Of a stretch of 33,104 nt of DNA, positions 16,522 through 24,640 are shown piece after piece (the first letter of the stretch is position 1; the number at the start of each line of letters is the position of its first letter). The notes below the pieces were generated by a model that was not told the DNA's origin, ran no database searches, and saw nothing but the letters and a program-made list of their open reading frames with translations. The stretch is taken from IMG/VR virus record IMGVR_UViG_3300030118_000146, positions 1-33,104 of that record. The stretch is one strand, 5' to 3'. The translations under genes and the position numbers were made by a program. This stretch comes from a virus.

Positions 16522-17057
16522 TGGCATTATCTCAAATAAAAGCTACAAGCATGAGTGCTGACGCATTAAGTGGTTGGACTGAAACTGCCTCTATAGGAAC
16601 ACTTGATGCCGCAACAGAAACTATTACTGGTATACCTAGCACAATCACTGAATTATATATGGCTTGGGATAGTGTCACTCATTCTAGTGCTAGCCCGTCT
16701 GCTTGGGGCATACGATTAGGAATAAGTAGCGGCTTAGTAACAAGCGGATACAAGTCTTCTGTAAATTGGATTTACGACCCTAACAATGTTGTTGGTCATG
16801 TTGAAAATACGACTTTTGCAATTGGAGATATGGGAAGTTGGGGGTCAGGTTCTACTTGGTCAGGACAGTTTTATTTTTGGAATATAGATTCTAATACATG
16901 GGTATATAATGGGATTGTGAGAGATAGTGATGGTGATTATGACGTTGTAGAACATTGGGCTGGAAGAGTCGCTTTAGGTGGTACATTAGATAGAATTGGA
17001 ATGGTTGTTGGTGCTGGAACATTTAGTGGCGGTACAGTTAAGACGTATTACAAGTAG
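16521..17057 (+). CDS. Small fibre/adhesin, 178 residues
   Basis: The ATG at 16521 overlaps the previous stop (TAATG) and has AGGAG eight bases upstream; a GTG at 16512 without that advantage is less likely. The protein is Ser/Thr/Gly/Trp-rich and beta-structured: TASIGTLDAATETITGIPSTITELYMAWDSVTH, a tryptophan-rich WSGQFYFWNIDSN, and a terminal SGGTVKTYYK. It looks like a compact C-terminal adhesin or fibre head. No catalytic motif is seen. It is followed at once by another chaperone-like gene, continuing the cassette pattern. Confidence 0.72.
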   Translation: MALSQIKATSMSADALSGWTETASIGTLDAATETITGIPSTITELYMAWDSVTHSSASPSAWGIRLGISSGLVTSGYKSSVNWIYDPNNVVGHVENTTFAIGDMGSWGSGSTWSGQFYFWNIDSNTWVYNGIVRDSDGDYDVVEHWAGRVALGGTLDRIGMVVGAGTFSGGTVKTYYK

Positions 17058-17064
17058 GTGATTT

Positions 17065-17319
17065 ATGGCTATAGAAAAAAGAACTAATGCAATTACAGGT
17101 GAAGTAGAGCGAATAGAGTATACTCAGCCAACACTTACTGCTGAAGAAAAATTAAATTATTTGCGAACTGAACGTAATAAAAAACTACAGGCTACAGATG
17201 TTTGGGCTTTATCTGACCGCACTATGACACAAGCACAAAAAGATTATAGGCAAGCTCTGCGTGATATTACAAAAACAGCAACATCACTTGATGATGTGAG
17301 TTGGCCTGAAAAACCATAG
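17065..17319 (+). CDS. Tail-assembly-chaperone-like protein, copy 2
   Basis: 84 residues with the clearest version of the motif: LRTERNKKLQATDVWALSD, then QKDYRQALRDITKTA, ending DVSWPEKP. This is a classic phage tail-assembly chaperone pattern. Its N-terminal part (NAITGEVERIEYTQP) is also typical. It sits after the 178-residue fibre. AGGTG precedes the ATG. Confidence 0.85.
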   Translation: MAIEKRTNAITGEVERIEYTQPTLTAEEKLNYLRTERNKKLQATDVWALSDRTMTQAQKDYRQALRDITKTATSLDDVSWPEKP

Positions 17320-17328
17320 GGGAACAGT

Positions 17329-17988
17329 ATGAGCAGAGCAAGAGATTTAGCAGATGTAGCTGGAGGTCAAACTGTAGCTAACGCAACTCCAAGCGGTGGG
17401 CTGGTTTTAATAGAAAAGAAAACTGTGGCACAAGGTAGTGCATCCACTACAGCTTTTGATTTCACAAATTGTTTTTCCTCTTCTTACGATATTTACCAAG
17501 TTGAGTTTGATATTATAAGAAATGGAGATAGTGCGGCTAGACATATTTTTGCAAGTTTTTCAAATGCTAATACTCGTTTGACAAATAATGTTGTGGGAAT
17601 GTCAAGTTTCAATCAAGCGGGTGCAACCACTGATGGCAAATCATATCACACAAGTACTGATGGGGTGCATCAATTTGGTGGAACTATAGCTGCAACAGGG
17701 AGTGGAACCTTTACAGGGACTGCGAGGATTCACAATACTCAATCTACAACTTTAGCTAATCAAATAACAGGAAACTTAGTGATGAACCAATACTTGTCAA
17801 CTGATGTTGATGGCATTTGGCAAGAAGATTTTCTTTCTGTGGATGAATTCGGTGATTTATCAGGAACATCAACAGATATTCTTTTTGGCATAATCCAAGG
17901 GGATAGCCTTGGGACAGATGTTTCATTTTCAGCAACACAAGCTGCTGCTTTTGGAACTATATCTATCTTTGGCGTTAAAGGTGTTTAG
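17329..17988 (+). CDS. Tail fibre protein beginning MSRARDL
   Basis: 219 residues. The N-terminal MSRARDLADVAGGQ segment is a recurring start of marine phage fibre proteins. The rest is a beta-rich domain: SASTTAFDFTNCFSSSYDIYQ, an ARHIFASFSNAN strand, a FTGTARIHNTQ strand, and a C-terminal FGTISIFGVKGV. Its final strand resembles the end of the 178-residue protein, suggesting related heads. No enzyme motif is seen. AGGGGAA precedes the ATG. The next gene, two bases on, is a chaperone-like copy. Confidence 0.75.
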   Translation: MSRARDLADVAGGQTVANATPSGGLVLIEKKTVAQGSASTTAFDFTNCFSSSYDIYQVEFDIIRNGDSAARHIFASFSNANTRLTNNVVGMSSFNQAGATTDGKSYHTSTDGVHQFGGTIAATGSGTFTGTARIHNTQSTTLANQITGNLVMNQYLSTDVDGIWQEDFLSVDEFGDLSGTSTDILFGIIQGDSLGTDVSFSATQAAAFGTISIFGVKGV

Positions 17989-17990
17989 TT

Positions 17991-18194
17991 ATGAATAGTC
18001 AAATTGTATCTCAAAATCTTCTTGCTTCAACTGATTGGACACAATCACCAAATTCAGGTTTAACTGCTGATTGTGTTTCTGCGTTTGCAGCTTATAGAGC
18101 CTCTTTGCGTGCTATAAGGCGAAGAGATAATGCTAGCGTATCTGATACACAATCAGAAACATGGCCCACTGCGCCTAAAGAGGAGTGGTCATAA
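17991..18194 (+). CDS. Small tail-assembly-chaperone-like protein, copy 3
   Basis: 67 residues, close relative of copy 1: LLASTDWTQSPNSGLTADC, FAAYRASLRAIRR, and WPTAPKEEWS. The C-terminal EEWS and the preceding DNA (16 bases identical to the end of copy 1) again contain AGGAG that can serve the downstream ATG at 18195. It follows the MSRARDL fibre and precedes another MPYIG fibre. Confidence 0.78.
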   Translation: MNSQIVSQNLLASTDWTQSPNSGLTADCVSAFAAYRASLRAIRRRDNASVSDTQSETWPTAPKEEWS

Positions 18195-18869
18195 ATGCCG
18201 TATATAGGTAAATCCCCACAGTTTGGTGTTAGACAACGCTATTATTATACTGCATCTGGTAGCGAAACAACTTTGTCTGGAGTAGATGATAATGGTTTAA
18301 CACTTGCATTTACAGATGGCTTATACGTAGATGTTACGCTTAATGGTGTTACACTTGTTGCTGGTACAGACTACAACACAAACACTGCTAACACAATCGC
18401 TGGTTTATCTGCTCTATCTGCAAGTGATGTAGTTGAAGTTGTAGTGTACGATATATTTAGTGTAGCTGATACTGTGCCAGCTACAGGTGGTACATATACA
18501 GGAACTATTGTATACAACGGGGCAGTTACATATAACACAGGTTTACAGGGTAATACTAATACCTCTAGTGGTCTTACTTTAGACTTTGATACCTTTCAAA
18601 ACTTTTTTGTAACATTGTCTTCGGGGTCAAATACTTTAGCTAATCCAACCACAGAAGCAGGTAACATAGGTCAATCTGGTTTTATACTGTTTACTCAACC
18701 AAGTTCTAGTTCAGCAGGAACTCTTTCTGTTGCTAGTGATTATGAAGTACCGGGTGGCGGTGGTTCTATAACTCTTTCTTCTGCAAATAGTGCAGTTGAT
18801 TTAGTTCCTTATATTATAAAAGCAGATAACTCTATATTGTTGGGCCAACCACAGCTTGCTTTCTCATAG
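18195..18869 (+). CDS. Tail fibre with MPYIG anchor, no chaperone of its own behind it
   Basis: 224 residues. The anchor begins MPYIGKSPQFGVRQRYYYTASG and continues through DVTLNGVTLVAGTDY and DVVEVVVYDIFSVADTV; its beta-hairpin order matches the anchor of the gene at 15397. After about residue 100 comes a short beta-rich head (QGNTNTSSGLTLDFDTFQNFFVTLSSG, then GNIGQSGFILFTQ), ending SILLGQPQLAFS. The upstream stop is immediately followed by the ATG. Next is the 946-residue adhesin, so this may be its attachment base. Confidence 0.8.
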   Translation: MPYIGKSPQFGVRQRYYYTASGSETTLSGVDDNGLTLAFTDGLYVDVTLNGVTLVAGTDYNTNTANTIAGLSALSASDVVEVVVYDIFSVADTVPATGGTYTGTIVYNGAVTYNTGLQGNTNTSSGLTLDFDTFQNFFVTLSSGSNTLANPTTEAGNIGQSGFILFTQPSSSSAGTLSVASDYEVPGGGGSITLSSANSAVDLVPYIIKADNSILLGQPQLAFS

Positions 18870-18878
18870 GAAAAATAA

Positions 18879-21719
18879 ATGTCAGGTCCATTAGGCTCTT
18901 CACAGTGGTTTAAACCTAAAATATTTTATCCACATACCATAGACCAATCATTGCGGTTTGAGGATGGGGATGCTAATTATCTGCACAAGACACAAGTCTC
19001 TCCAACTTTAGAGAAAAAATATACTATATCTGCTTGGATTAAGTTGGGGAATATATCAGCCGCATCAAGAATGATTGTTGGTGGTTATGATAATTCTACA
19101 GGACAGTTTCCGTTTTACTTGCGAAGTGACCACAAACTAGGTTTTTATGACTCAGATGGTGTAAGCACATTTTATGCTTTGTATGGAAACAGTGTTTTGC
19201 GTGACCCATCAGCATGGTATCATGTTGTTTTAAATTTTGACTCTGCTAATGGAACAGCCGCAAGCAGAATTAGAATGTATATCAACGGTGATGAAGAAAC
19301 GGTTACAGGAACATTGCCGTCAAATAGACCGGGATATGCAAACCAAAGTGGAACGATTATTCAAGTTGGCGCATCAAATAATAGCACATCGAATCCATTT
19401 GATGGCTATATGGCAGAGGTTCATTTTATTGATGGTAGCGTTCTAGCCCCAACAGAGTTTGCTGAAACTAAAGCTGGCATTTGGATACCCAAAGATACCT
19501 CTGGCCTAACATTTGGAAACAATGGTTTTAGATTAAAGTTTCAAGATAGTTCTGCGCTTGGTGATGACACTAGTGGAGAAGGGCATGACTTAACCGCTAC
19601 CAGCGGTTGGAAAACAACTGACCAAGTACCAGACAGCCCTACGAATAATTGGTGTACACTTAATCCACTTTTTACAAACAGTGGCACTACTCAAACTTTT
19701 GCAGAGGGCAACCTAAAGTTTACAGCAGACAGTGGCTATGCTTTAGCAAATGGTACTTTTGCTATGCGCTCTGGAAAGTGGTATTGGGAAACATTAATAC
19801 AAGCACAAAATATTTCAAACGTAGGAATAACCAGAGGCACTAATGCAAATACATCAGCCTACGTTGGGTATGACGCTAATGGAAATGTGTTTGGTTTTGG
19901 TTATCAATCAACAATTATATATGGAGCATCTGGTGATGGCACAGCCTCTGGTGCAACATTAGCAACATCTCAAACAAGTTATACAACGGGTGATATAATT
20001 GGATGTTCGTTTGATGCTGATGCAGGTGAACTAAAGTTCTATAAAAATAATAGTTTAATTTATACAGTGTCTAGCATTAACACGCACGATTGGATGCCAG
20101 CCAACTCAGGTTACCAAACATCTAATATAAATGTAGTTAATTTTGGTCAAGATAGTTCTTTTGCTAATAATAAAACAAGTGGGTCAGCAAACGCATCAGA
20201 TGCGAATGGTGTGGGAAACTTTTTTTACAGCCCACCGTCTGGCTTCTTAGCCCTTTGTGCAGCCAACCTTTCTGACCCCGGTATTGACCCTAATGAAGAT
20301 GAAGAGTCAGAAGATTTTTTTAATACGTTGTTATACACTGGAGATGGCAATTCTAACCAAACTATTGGCTCTACTTCTCCTCATATATTACAATTTAATC
20401 CGGGTTTTGTTTGGATAAAAAGTAGAAGCAGTAACACTGGTCATCACAGTTTAGGCAATCGGGTTATTGGTGATTTCTTTATGAACTCCAATCAACAAGT
20501 AGATGAGTATGCTTTTAGCGCATTTAATTTTAATACGAATAATACTATTGACGTTCCAGTTTCTAGTAATGATTATTCAATGAACACAACTTCACAAACT
20601 TATATTGCATACAACTGGCTAGCTGGCAGTTCTACTCCAAGTAAAACCTATACAGTAAAAGTAGTTTCAGATAGTGGAAATAAATATAGATTTGATGATT
20701 TTGGTACAAGCGCAGTAACTTTAGATTTACAAGAAGGTGGAACCTATACGTTTGACCAATCAGATAGTTCAATGAGTTCACACCCCATGAAACTATCTGA
20801 AACAGCAAATGGAAGTCATAGTGGTGGTTCAACATATAACACGGGTGTAACTTATCAGTTAGATGGTTCTGACGTAACGGAATCTGCTTTTGTATCAGGA
20901 TTTAGTTCTGCTACAAGTCGCAAACTAATAATTACTGTAGCAGCGTCTGCACCTACTTTATATTATTTTTGTCATTATCACAGTGGTATGGGTGGTCAGA
21001 TAAACACTAATAGCACCTTTGGTTCTAGTAATTTTAGTGGGTCAATACAATCAAACGTTTCTGAAAATACTAAGTCAGGATTTAGTATAATTAGCTACAC
21101 AGGCACAGGTTCTGCAGCTACAGTGGGGCATGGTTTATCGCAAGCCCCAGAATGGATTCTTGCAAAGCAAAGAGATGCTAATTCTACAGACTGGTATATT
21201 TATCACTCTGCTTTAGGAGCGTCAGCTTATATAACATTAAATGGCAATGCGGCAGCAGTTACTTCTTCATCAGACCCGTGGAATGCAACTGCACCAACCA
21301 ATTCAGTGTTCTCTGTTAGTTCAGCAGGAAGCCCAAGCAGTTCAGGAACAATGATAGCATACTGTTTTCACAGTGTTGATGGCTACAGTAAAATCGGTTC
21401 ATACATAGGCAATGGACAACCTGACGGCACATTTGTTTACACAGGATTTCGTGTTGCATATCTTTTGTTAAAAAGAACGAACGCACTTAACGATTGGGTG
21501 TTACAAAATAACAAATCTAATACAGATAATCCTGTTGATTTAACAATAACTCCAAATGAAACTTATAACGAGTTTGGACCAAATGCTGTTTATAATGTTG
21601 ATTTTTTAAGTAATGGATTTAAAATTAGAAATAACGCAGTTCCTTGGAACGCATCAGGCGGTGCTTACGCTTACCTTGCTTTTGCAGAACAACCCTTTAA
21701 ATATGCTAATGCTCGATAG
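18879..21719 (+). CDS. Large multidomain adhesin: LamG-like, SPRY-like, cupredoxin-like and repeat domains
   Basis: 946 residues, the largest fibre-region protein. Residues about 22-186 look like a LamG/concanavalin domain (LRFEDGDANYL, YTISAWIKL, WYHVVLNFDS, MYINGDEE, YMAEVHFIDG). Residues about 280-425 look like SPRY (KWYWETLIQAQNISNVGI, GDIIGCSFDADAGELKFYKN, YTVSSIN). Residues about 588-712 look like a cupredoxin, with H635 in SSHPM and C698, H701, M704 in FCHYHSGMGG. Residues 480-582, 735-840 and 838-946 are three related modules (LLYTGDG, IISYTGTG, IGSYIGNG). It is probably exposed and binds host glycans or proteins. The cupredoxin-like part interrupts the repeat series, which suggests insertion. 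AGGAAAA precedes the ATG. Confidence 0.87.
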   Translation: MSGPLGSSQWFKPKIFYPHTIDQSLRFEDGDANYLHKTQVSPTLEKKYTISAWIKLGNISAASRMIVGGYDNSTGQFPFYLRSDHKLGFYDSDGVSTFYALYGNSVLRDPSAWYHVVLNFDSANGTAASRIRMYINGDEETVTGTLPSNRPGYANQSGTIIQVGASNNSTSNPFDGYMAEVHFIDGSVLAPTEFAETKAGIWIPKDTSGLTFGNNGFRLKFQDSSALGDDTSGEGHDLTATSGWKTTDQVPDSPTNNWCTLNPLFTNSGTTQTFAEGNLKFTADSGYALANGTFAMRSGKWYWETLIQAQNISNVGITRGTNANTSAYVGYDANGNVFGFGYQSTIIYGASGDGTASGATLATSQTSYTTGDIIGCSFDADAGELKFYKNNSLIYTVSSINTHDWMPANSGYQTSNINVVNFGQDSSFANNKTSGSANASDANGVGNFFYSPPSGFLALCAANLSDPGIDPNEDEESEDFFNTLLYTGDGNSNQTIGSTSPHILQFNPGFVWIKSRSSNTGHHSLGNRVIGDFFMNSNQQVDEYAFSAFNFNTNNTIDVPVSSNDYSMNTTSQTYIAYNWLAGSSTPSKTYTVKVVSDSGNKYRFDDFGTSAVTLDLQEGGTYTFDQSDSSMSSHPMKLSETANGSHSGGSTYNTGVTYQLDGSDVTESAFVSGFSSATSRKLIITVAASAPTLYYFCHYHSGMGGQINTNSTFGSSNFSGSIQSNVSENTKSGFSIISYTGTGSAATVGHGLSQAPEWILAKQRDANSTDWYIYHSALGASAYITLNGNAAAVTSSSDPWNATAPTNSVFSVSSAGSPSSSGTMIAYCFHSVDGYSKIGSYIGNGQPDGTFVYTGFRVAYLLLKRTNALNDWVLQNNKSNTDNPVDLTITPNETYNEFGPNAVYNVDFLSNGFKIRNNAVPWNASGGAYAYLAFAEQPFKYANAR

Positions 21720-21728
21720 GAGATAACC

Positions 21729-22304
21729 ATGCCGTGGAAATATGGCAATAAAATAATTAAAGAAGGACGTGGTTGGACAGATGATGCTGGCACAAAGCAT
21801 CCTTATAACTGGAACATTTGGTCTGATACTGACAAAAAAGCAGCAGGGCTAACATGGGAAGACCCACCTGCATCTGAAGCATATTATGATAATCGTTTTT
21901 ATTGGGGTAGACAAGCTGACGGAACTCTTATACCAAAGTCACTTACTGATGTTAAGGCAGTTGATGATGATGACAAAGCAATTATTGACCCCATGACAGG
22001 TAAACAATTAGTCACAAAGGGATTGAAAACAATTTATATTGAGCAAACAAAGCAGACTGCAAATGATAAATTATCTGCAACAGATTGGTATGTCACAAGA
22101 AAAACAGAGGACAGCACCACAACAATACCGTCAGACGTTACAACATTTAGGGCGGCAGTTCGCACCAAATCTGGACAGATAGAAACAGCCATAACAAATG
22201 CGGCTGACCATGCAGCATTTATGGCTTTGTTTGATACGCCTGTTGATAGTGATGGTAAACCTACAGGTAACGCACCAATAAATGATTGGCCTGATGAGTT
22301 ATAA
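21729..22304 (+). CDS. Chaperone-like protein with extended N-terminus, copy 4
   Basis: 191 residues. The N-terminal half (MPWKYGNKIIKEGRGWTDD, then HPYNWNIWSDTDKKAAGLTWEDPP) is a well-marked marine phage domain. The C-terminal half carries the chaperone-like core (LSATDWYVTRKTEDSTT, then VTTFRAAVRTKSGQIETAI), ending APINDWPDEL. It follows the 946-residue adhesin and probably helps its folding or attachment. A strong AGGAG site precedes the ATG. Confidence 0.8.
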   Translation: MPWKYGNKIIKEGRGWTDDAGTKHPYNWNIWSDTDKKAAGLTWEDPPASEAYYDNRFYWGRQADGTLIPKSLTDVKAVDDDDKAIIDPMTGKQLVTKGLKTIYIEQTKQTANDKLSATDWYVTRKTEDSTTTIPSDVTTFRAAVRTKSGQIETAITNAADHAAFMALFDTPVDSDGKPTGNAPINDWPDEL

Positions 22305-22317
22305 AAGGAAATAAACT

Positions 22318-24432
22318 ATGATGCAGTTTAAAGCATTCAAGCCAAGTGGCATGGAAAAGATAGCACGTTCTATGGGCTATCAAGGGAGCATGGACGGGTT
22401 TAACCAGTTTGTTGCTCAAGACCCTATGCGACAGCAGCAGATGCAGCAGTATCAACAACAAGCTATGCAGATGGCACGTGGTGGTGTAGTTAGGATGCAG
22501 ACAGGTGGAACTACACCCGTTAACGGAAGACCTAAAGACGAGGGTACAACCATAGCTGATTTTACCGTAGGTCAAGCTACTAACCCTGCTCTTCCTACAG
22601 GGGGTAAAACTGAAGCTGCTGCTACACCTCTTACAGAAGAGCAACAGCTTAGTGCAGACACAGGTAAACTTACAGGCACTGTTGGTGTAGGTACAGCATT
22701 AGCAGGTAGACAAGAAGCTGTATCACCTGAACAGTTTGACCCTCAAACAATATCTGCACAAAAATCTGCTGATGATGTAAATGCAGCAGTAGATAGTGTG
22801 CAAGCTGCACAAACAACTCCTGATGACCCTCGCTCTCAGGTAGTTGCATCTCAACAAACAGTATCTTCTGTAGGTAACTTAGAAGCAGCACAGGGTTCTG
22901 GTATCCTAATGGATAATCCAGTGCAGCGTGAAATACAAGATGGTGAACTAATTAGTGGCACAGGTGTAGATGCTGCTAAAGCTGCGAAGGTTACTGCACA
23001 GACAGAAGCTGCTGCTGCACAAGCAGACCCTAGCAAGAAAGCTATGGTGCAAGGTCAGCTAGAAGACCTAATGCAAGACTTTGATGATGGTGCTACACCT
23101 CCTTGGGCTGCAGGTGCTATGCGTAATGCTATGTCAGCTATGGCTGCACGTGGCTTGGGTTCATCTTCTCTTGCAGGTCAGGCTATTGTACAGGCAGCTA
23201 TGGAAAGCGCACTGCCTATTGCACAGGCTGATGCAACTACAGTTGCTAGATTTGAAGCACAAAATCTATCTAATCGTCAACAGTCAGCAATGCTTGCTGC
23301 AGAGCAACGTGCTAAGTTTTTAGGTCAGGAATTTGACCAAGCGTTTCAAGCAAAGGTTATGAACGCAGCTAAAGTTAGTGATGTAGCTAATCAGAACTTT
23401 ACTGCTGAACAACAGATAGCTTTGGAAAACTCACGCATTGCTAATACAATGAATTTGCAAAACCTGTCTAACCAACAGGCTCTTGTAATGGCAGAAGCTG
23501 CTGCTTTGTCGCAGTTAGATGTAGCTAATTTAAATAATAGACAGCAAGCTGCTGTTCAAAATGCACAGAACTTTATGCAGAGAGACTTAGCAAACTTGTC
23601 TAATAGACAGCAGACAGATTTGTTTAAGGCGCAGCAGAGAATACAAGCACTGTTCAATGACCAATCTGCAGAAAATGCCGCACGTCAATTTAATGCATCT
23701 TCACAAAATCAAGTTGACCAGTTCTTTGCTGGCCTCGCATCTCAAACTTCACAGTTTAATGCTGCACAGGCTAATGCACAGGCACAGTTTAATGCGGGTC
23801 AGGTTAATACTGTAGAGCGTTTTAATGCAGAATTAAATAATCAACGTGACCAGTTTAATGCACAGAACCAACTTGTAATTGCACAGAGCAATGCACAGTG
23901 GCGCAGAGAAATTGCCACTGCTGATACTGCTGCAGTTAATCGTGCTAATGAATTAAACGCTGCGGCTGTATTAGATATCAGTAAAACTGCTTACGATAAT
24001 CTGTGGAATTATTATGCTGATACTATGGAATGGGCATGGACATCTGCTGAAGCCAGCTTAGATAGAATTAATGCTTTGGCAATTGCAGAATTAGATGCAA
24101 AGACACGTAGCACAATTGCAGGTGAGCAAGGAAAAACTGCAGCAGGTAATGCCATAGGTAGTTTGATTGGTACATTAGGTAGTGCATTTATTATGAGTGG
24201 TTTCTGTTGGGTAGCACGTGAAGTGTATGGAAAAGACAATGCACAATGGTTTGTGTTTAGAACGTGGTTAAAGTTTGATGCACCTAAATGGTTTGAAAAG
24301 CTGTACATGCGTTATGGTAAACAATACGCTTGCGTAATAAGATATGTACCGCCTCTCAAGTGGATTACCAAACAGTTTATGGATTTTATTATAGAAGGTA
24401 AAAGAAAGAAACACAATGTCCAGACAGTATAA
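22318..24432 (+). CDS. Probable internal/ejection protein with a long 22-residue repeat
   Basis: 704 residues. Residues 1-60 are Gln/Met-rich (MRQQQMQQYQQQAMQMARGG). Residues about 60-260 are low-complexity and Ala/Thr/Gln-rich. Residues about 316-535 form ten 22-residue units in perfect register (NLSN-RQQ type, later QFNA type), predicted to be one long helix or coiled coil. Residues about 610-629 are glycine-rich and hydrophobic (GNAIGSLIGTLGSAFIM). The C-terminal 75 residues start CWVAREVYG and are rich in Trp, Tyr and basic residues; similar tails occur on other phage proteins but I cannot name a function. Its place after the fibres and before other internal-type proteins suggests a role in DNA ejection. 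AAAGGAAAT precedes the ATG. Confidence 0.8.
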   Translation: MMQFKAFKPSGMEKIARSMGYQGSMDGFNQFVAQDPMRQQQMQQYQQQAMQMARGGVVRMQTGGTTPVNGRPKDEGTTIADFTVGQATNPALPTGGKTEAAATPLTEEQQLSADTGKLTGTVGVGTALAGRQEAVSPEQFDPQTISAQKSADDVNAAVDSVQAAQTTPDDPRSQVVASQQTVSSVGNLEAAQGSGILMDNPVQREIQDGELISGTGVDAAKAAKVTAQTEAAAAQADPSKKAMVQGQLEDLMQDFDDGATPPWAAGAMRNAMSAMAARGLGSSSLAGQAIVQAAMESALPIAQADATTVARFEAQNLSNRQQSAMLAAEQRAKFLGQEFDQAFQAKVMNAAKVSDVANQNFTAEQQIALENSRIANTMNLQNLSNQQALVMAEAAALSQLDVANLNNRQQAAVQNAQNFMQRDLANLSNRQQTDLFKAQQRIQALFNDQSAENAARQFNASSQNQVDQFFAGLASQTSQFNAAQANAQAQFNAGQVNTVERFNAELNNQRDQFNAQNQLVIAQSNAQWRREIATADTAAVNRANELNAAAVLDISKTAYDNLWNYYADTMEWAWTSAEASLDRINALAIAELDAKTRSTIAGEQGKTAAGNAIGSLIGTLGSAFIMSGFCWVAREVYGKDNAQWFVFRTWLKFDAPKWFEKLYMRYGKQYACVIRYVPPLKWITKQFMDFIIEGKRKKHNVQTV
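23263..23922 (+). repeat. Ten 22-residue (11 x 2) protein repeats
   Basis: Units begin at residues 316, 338, 360, 382, 404, 426, 448, 470, 492 and 514 with no gaps. Early units begin NLSNRQQ, NFTAEQQ or NLNNRQQ; later units contain FNA, at F458, F480, F491, F502 and F513, so the sub-period is 11. An eleven-residue period is the mark of right-handed or straight (hendecad) coiled coils. Confidence 0.9.
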
Positions 24433-24640
24433 TCCTGCTATACCAACATATAATAGGCTTAATGCACAGATTGCTAACAAGTCTAGGTCACAAAAGAGTG
24501 AGACTAAATCTGGTGGATTGCTTAGTCCAAGAGAAGATAAAGTTAAATTAGGTATGGATGAAGATATTAACCAGCCTATCACTCGTGTAATGGAACATAT
24601 GATGGCTATACGTAAATATAAGGCTGATAAAAATGCTTAA
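24416..24640 (+). CDS. Small protein overlapping the 704-residue gene
   Basis: 74 residues, basic N-terminal half (MSRQYNPAIPTYNRLNAQ, then SRSQKSETKSGG) and a helical C-terminal half (ITRVMEHMMAIRKYKADKNA). No family recognised. It overlaps the previous gene by 17 bases and the next by eight, in a continuous chain, which supports it being real. It lies among probable internal virion proteins. Confidence 0.7.
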   Translation: MSRQYNPAIPTYNRLNAQIANKSRSQKSETKSGGLLSPREDKVKLGMDEDINQPITRVMEHMMAIRKYKADKNA

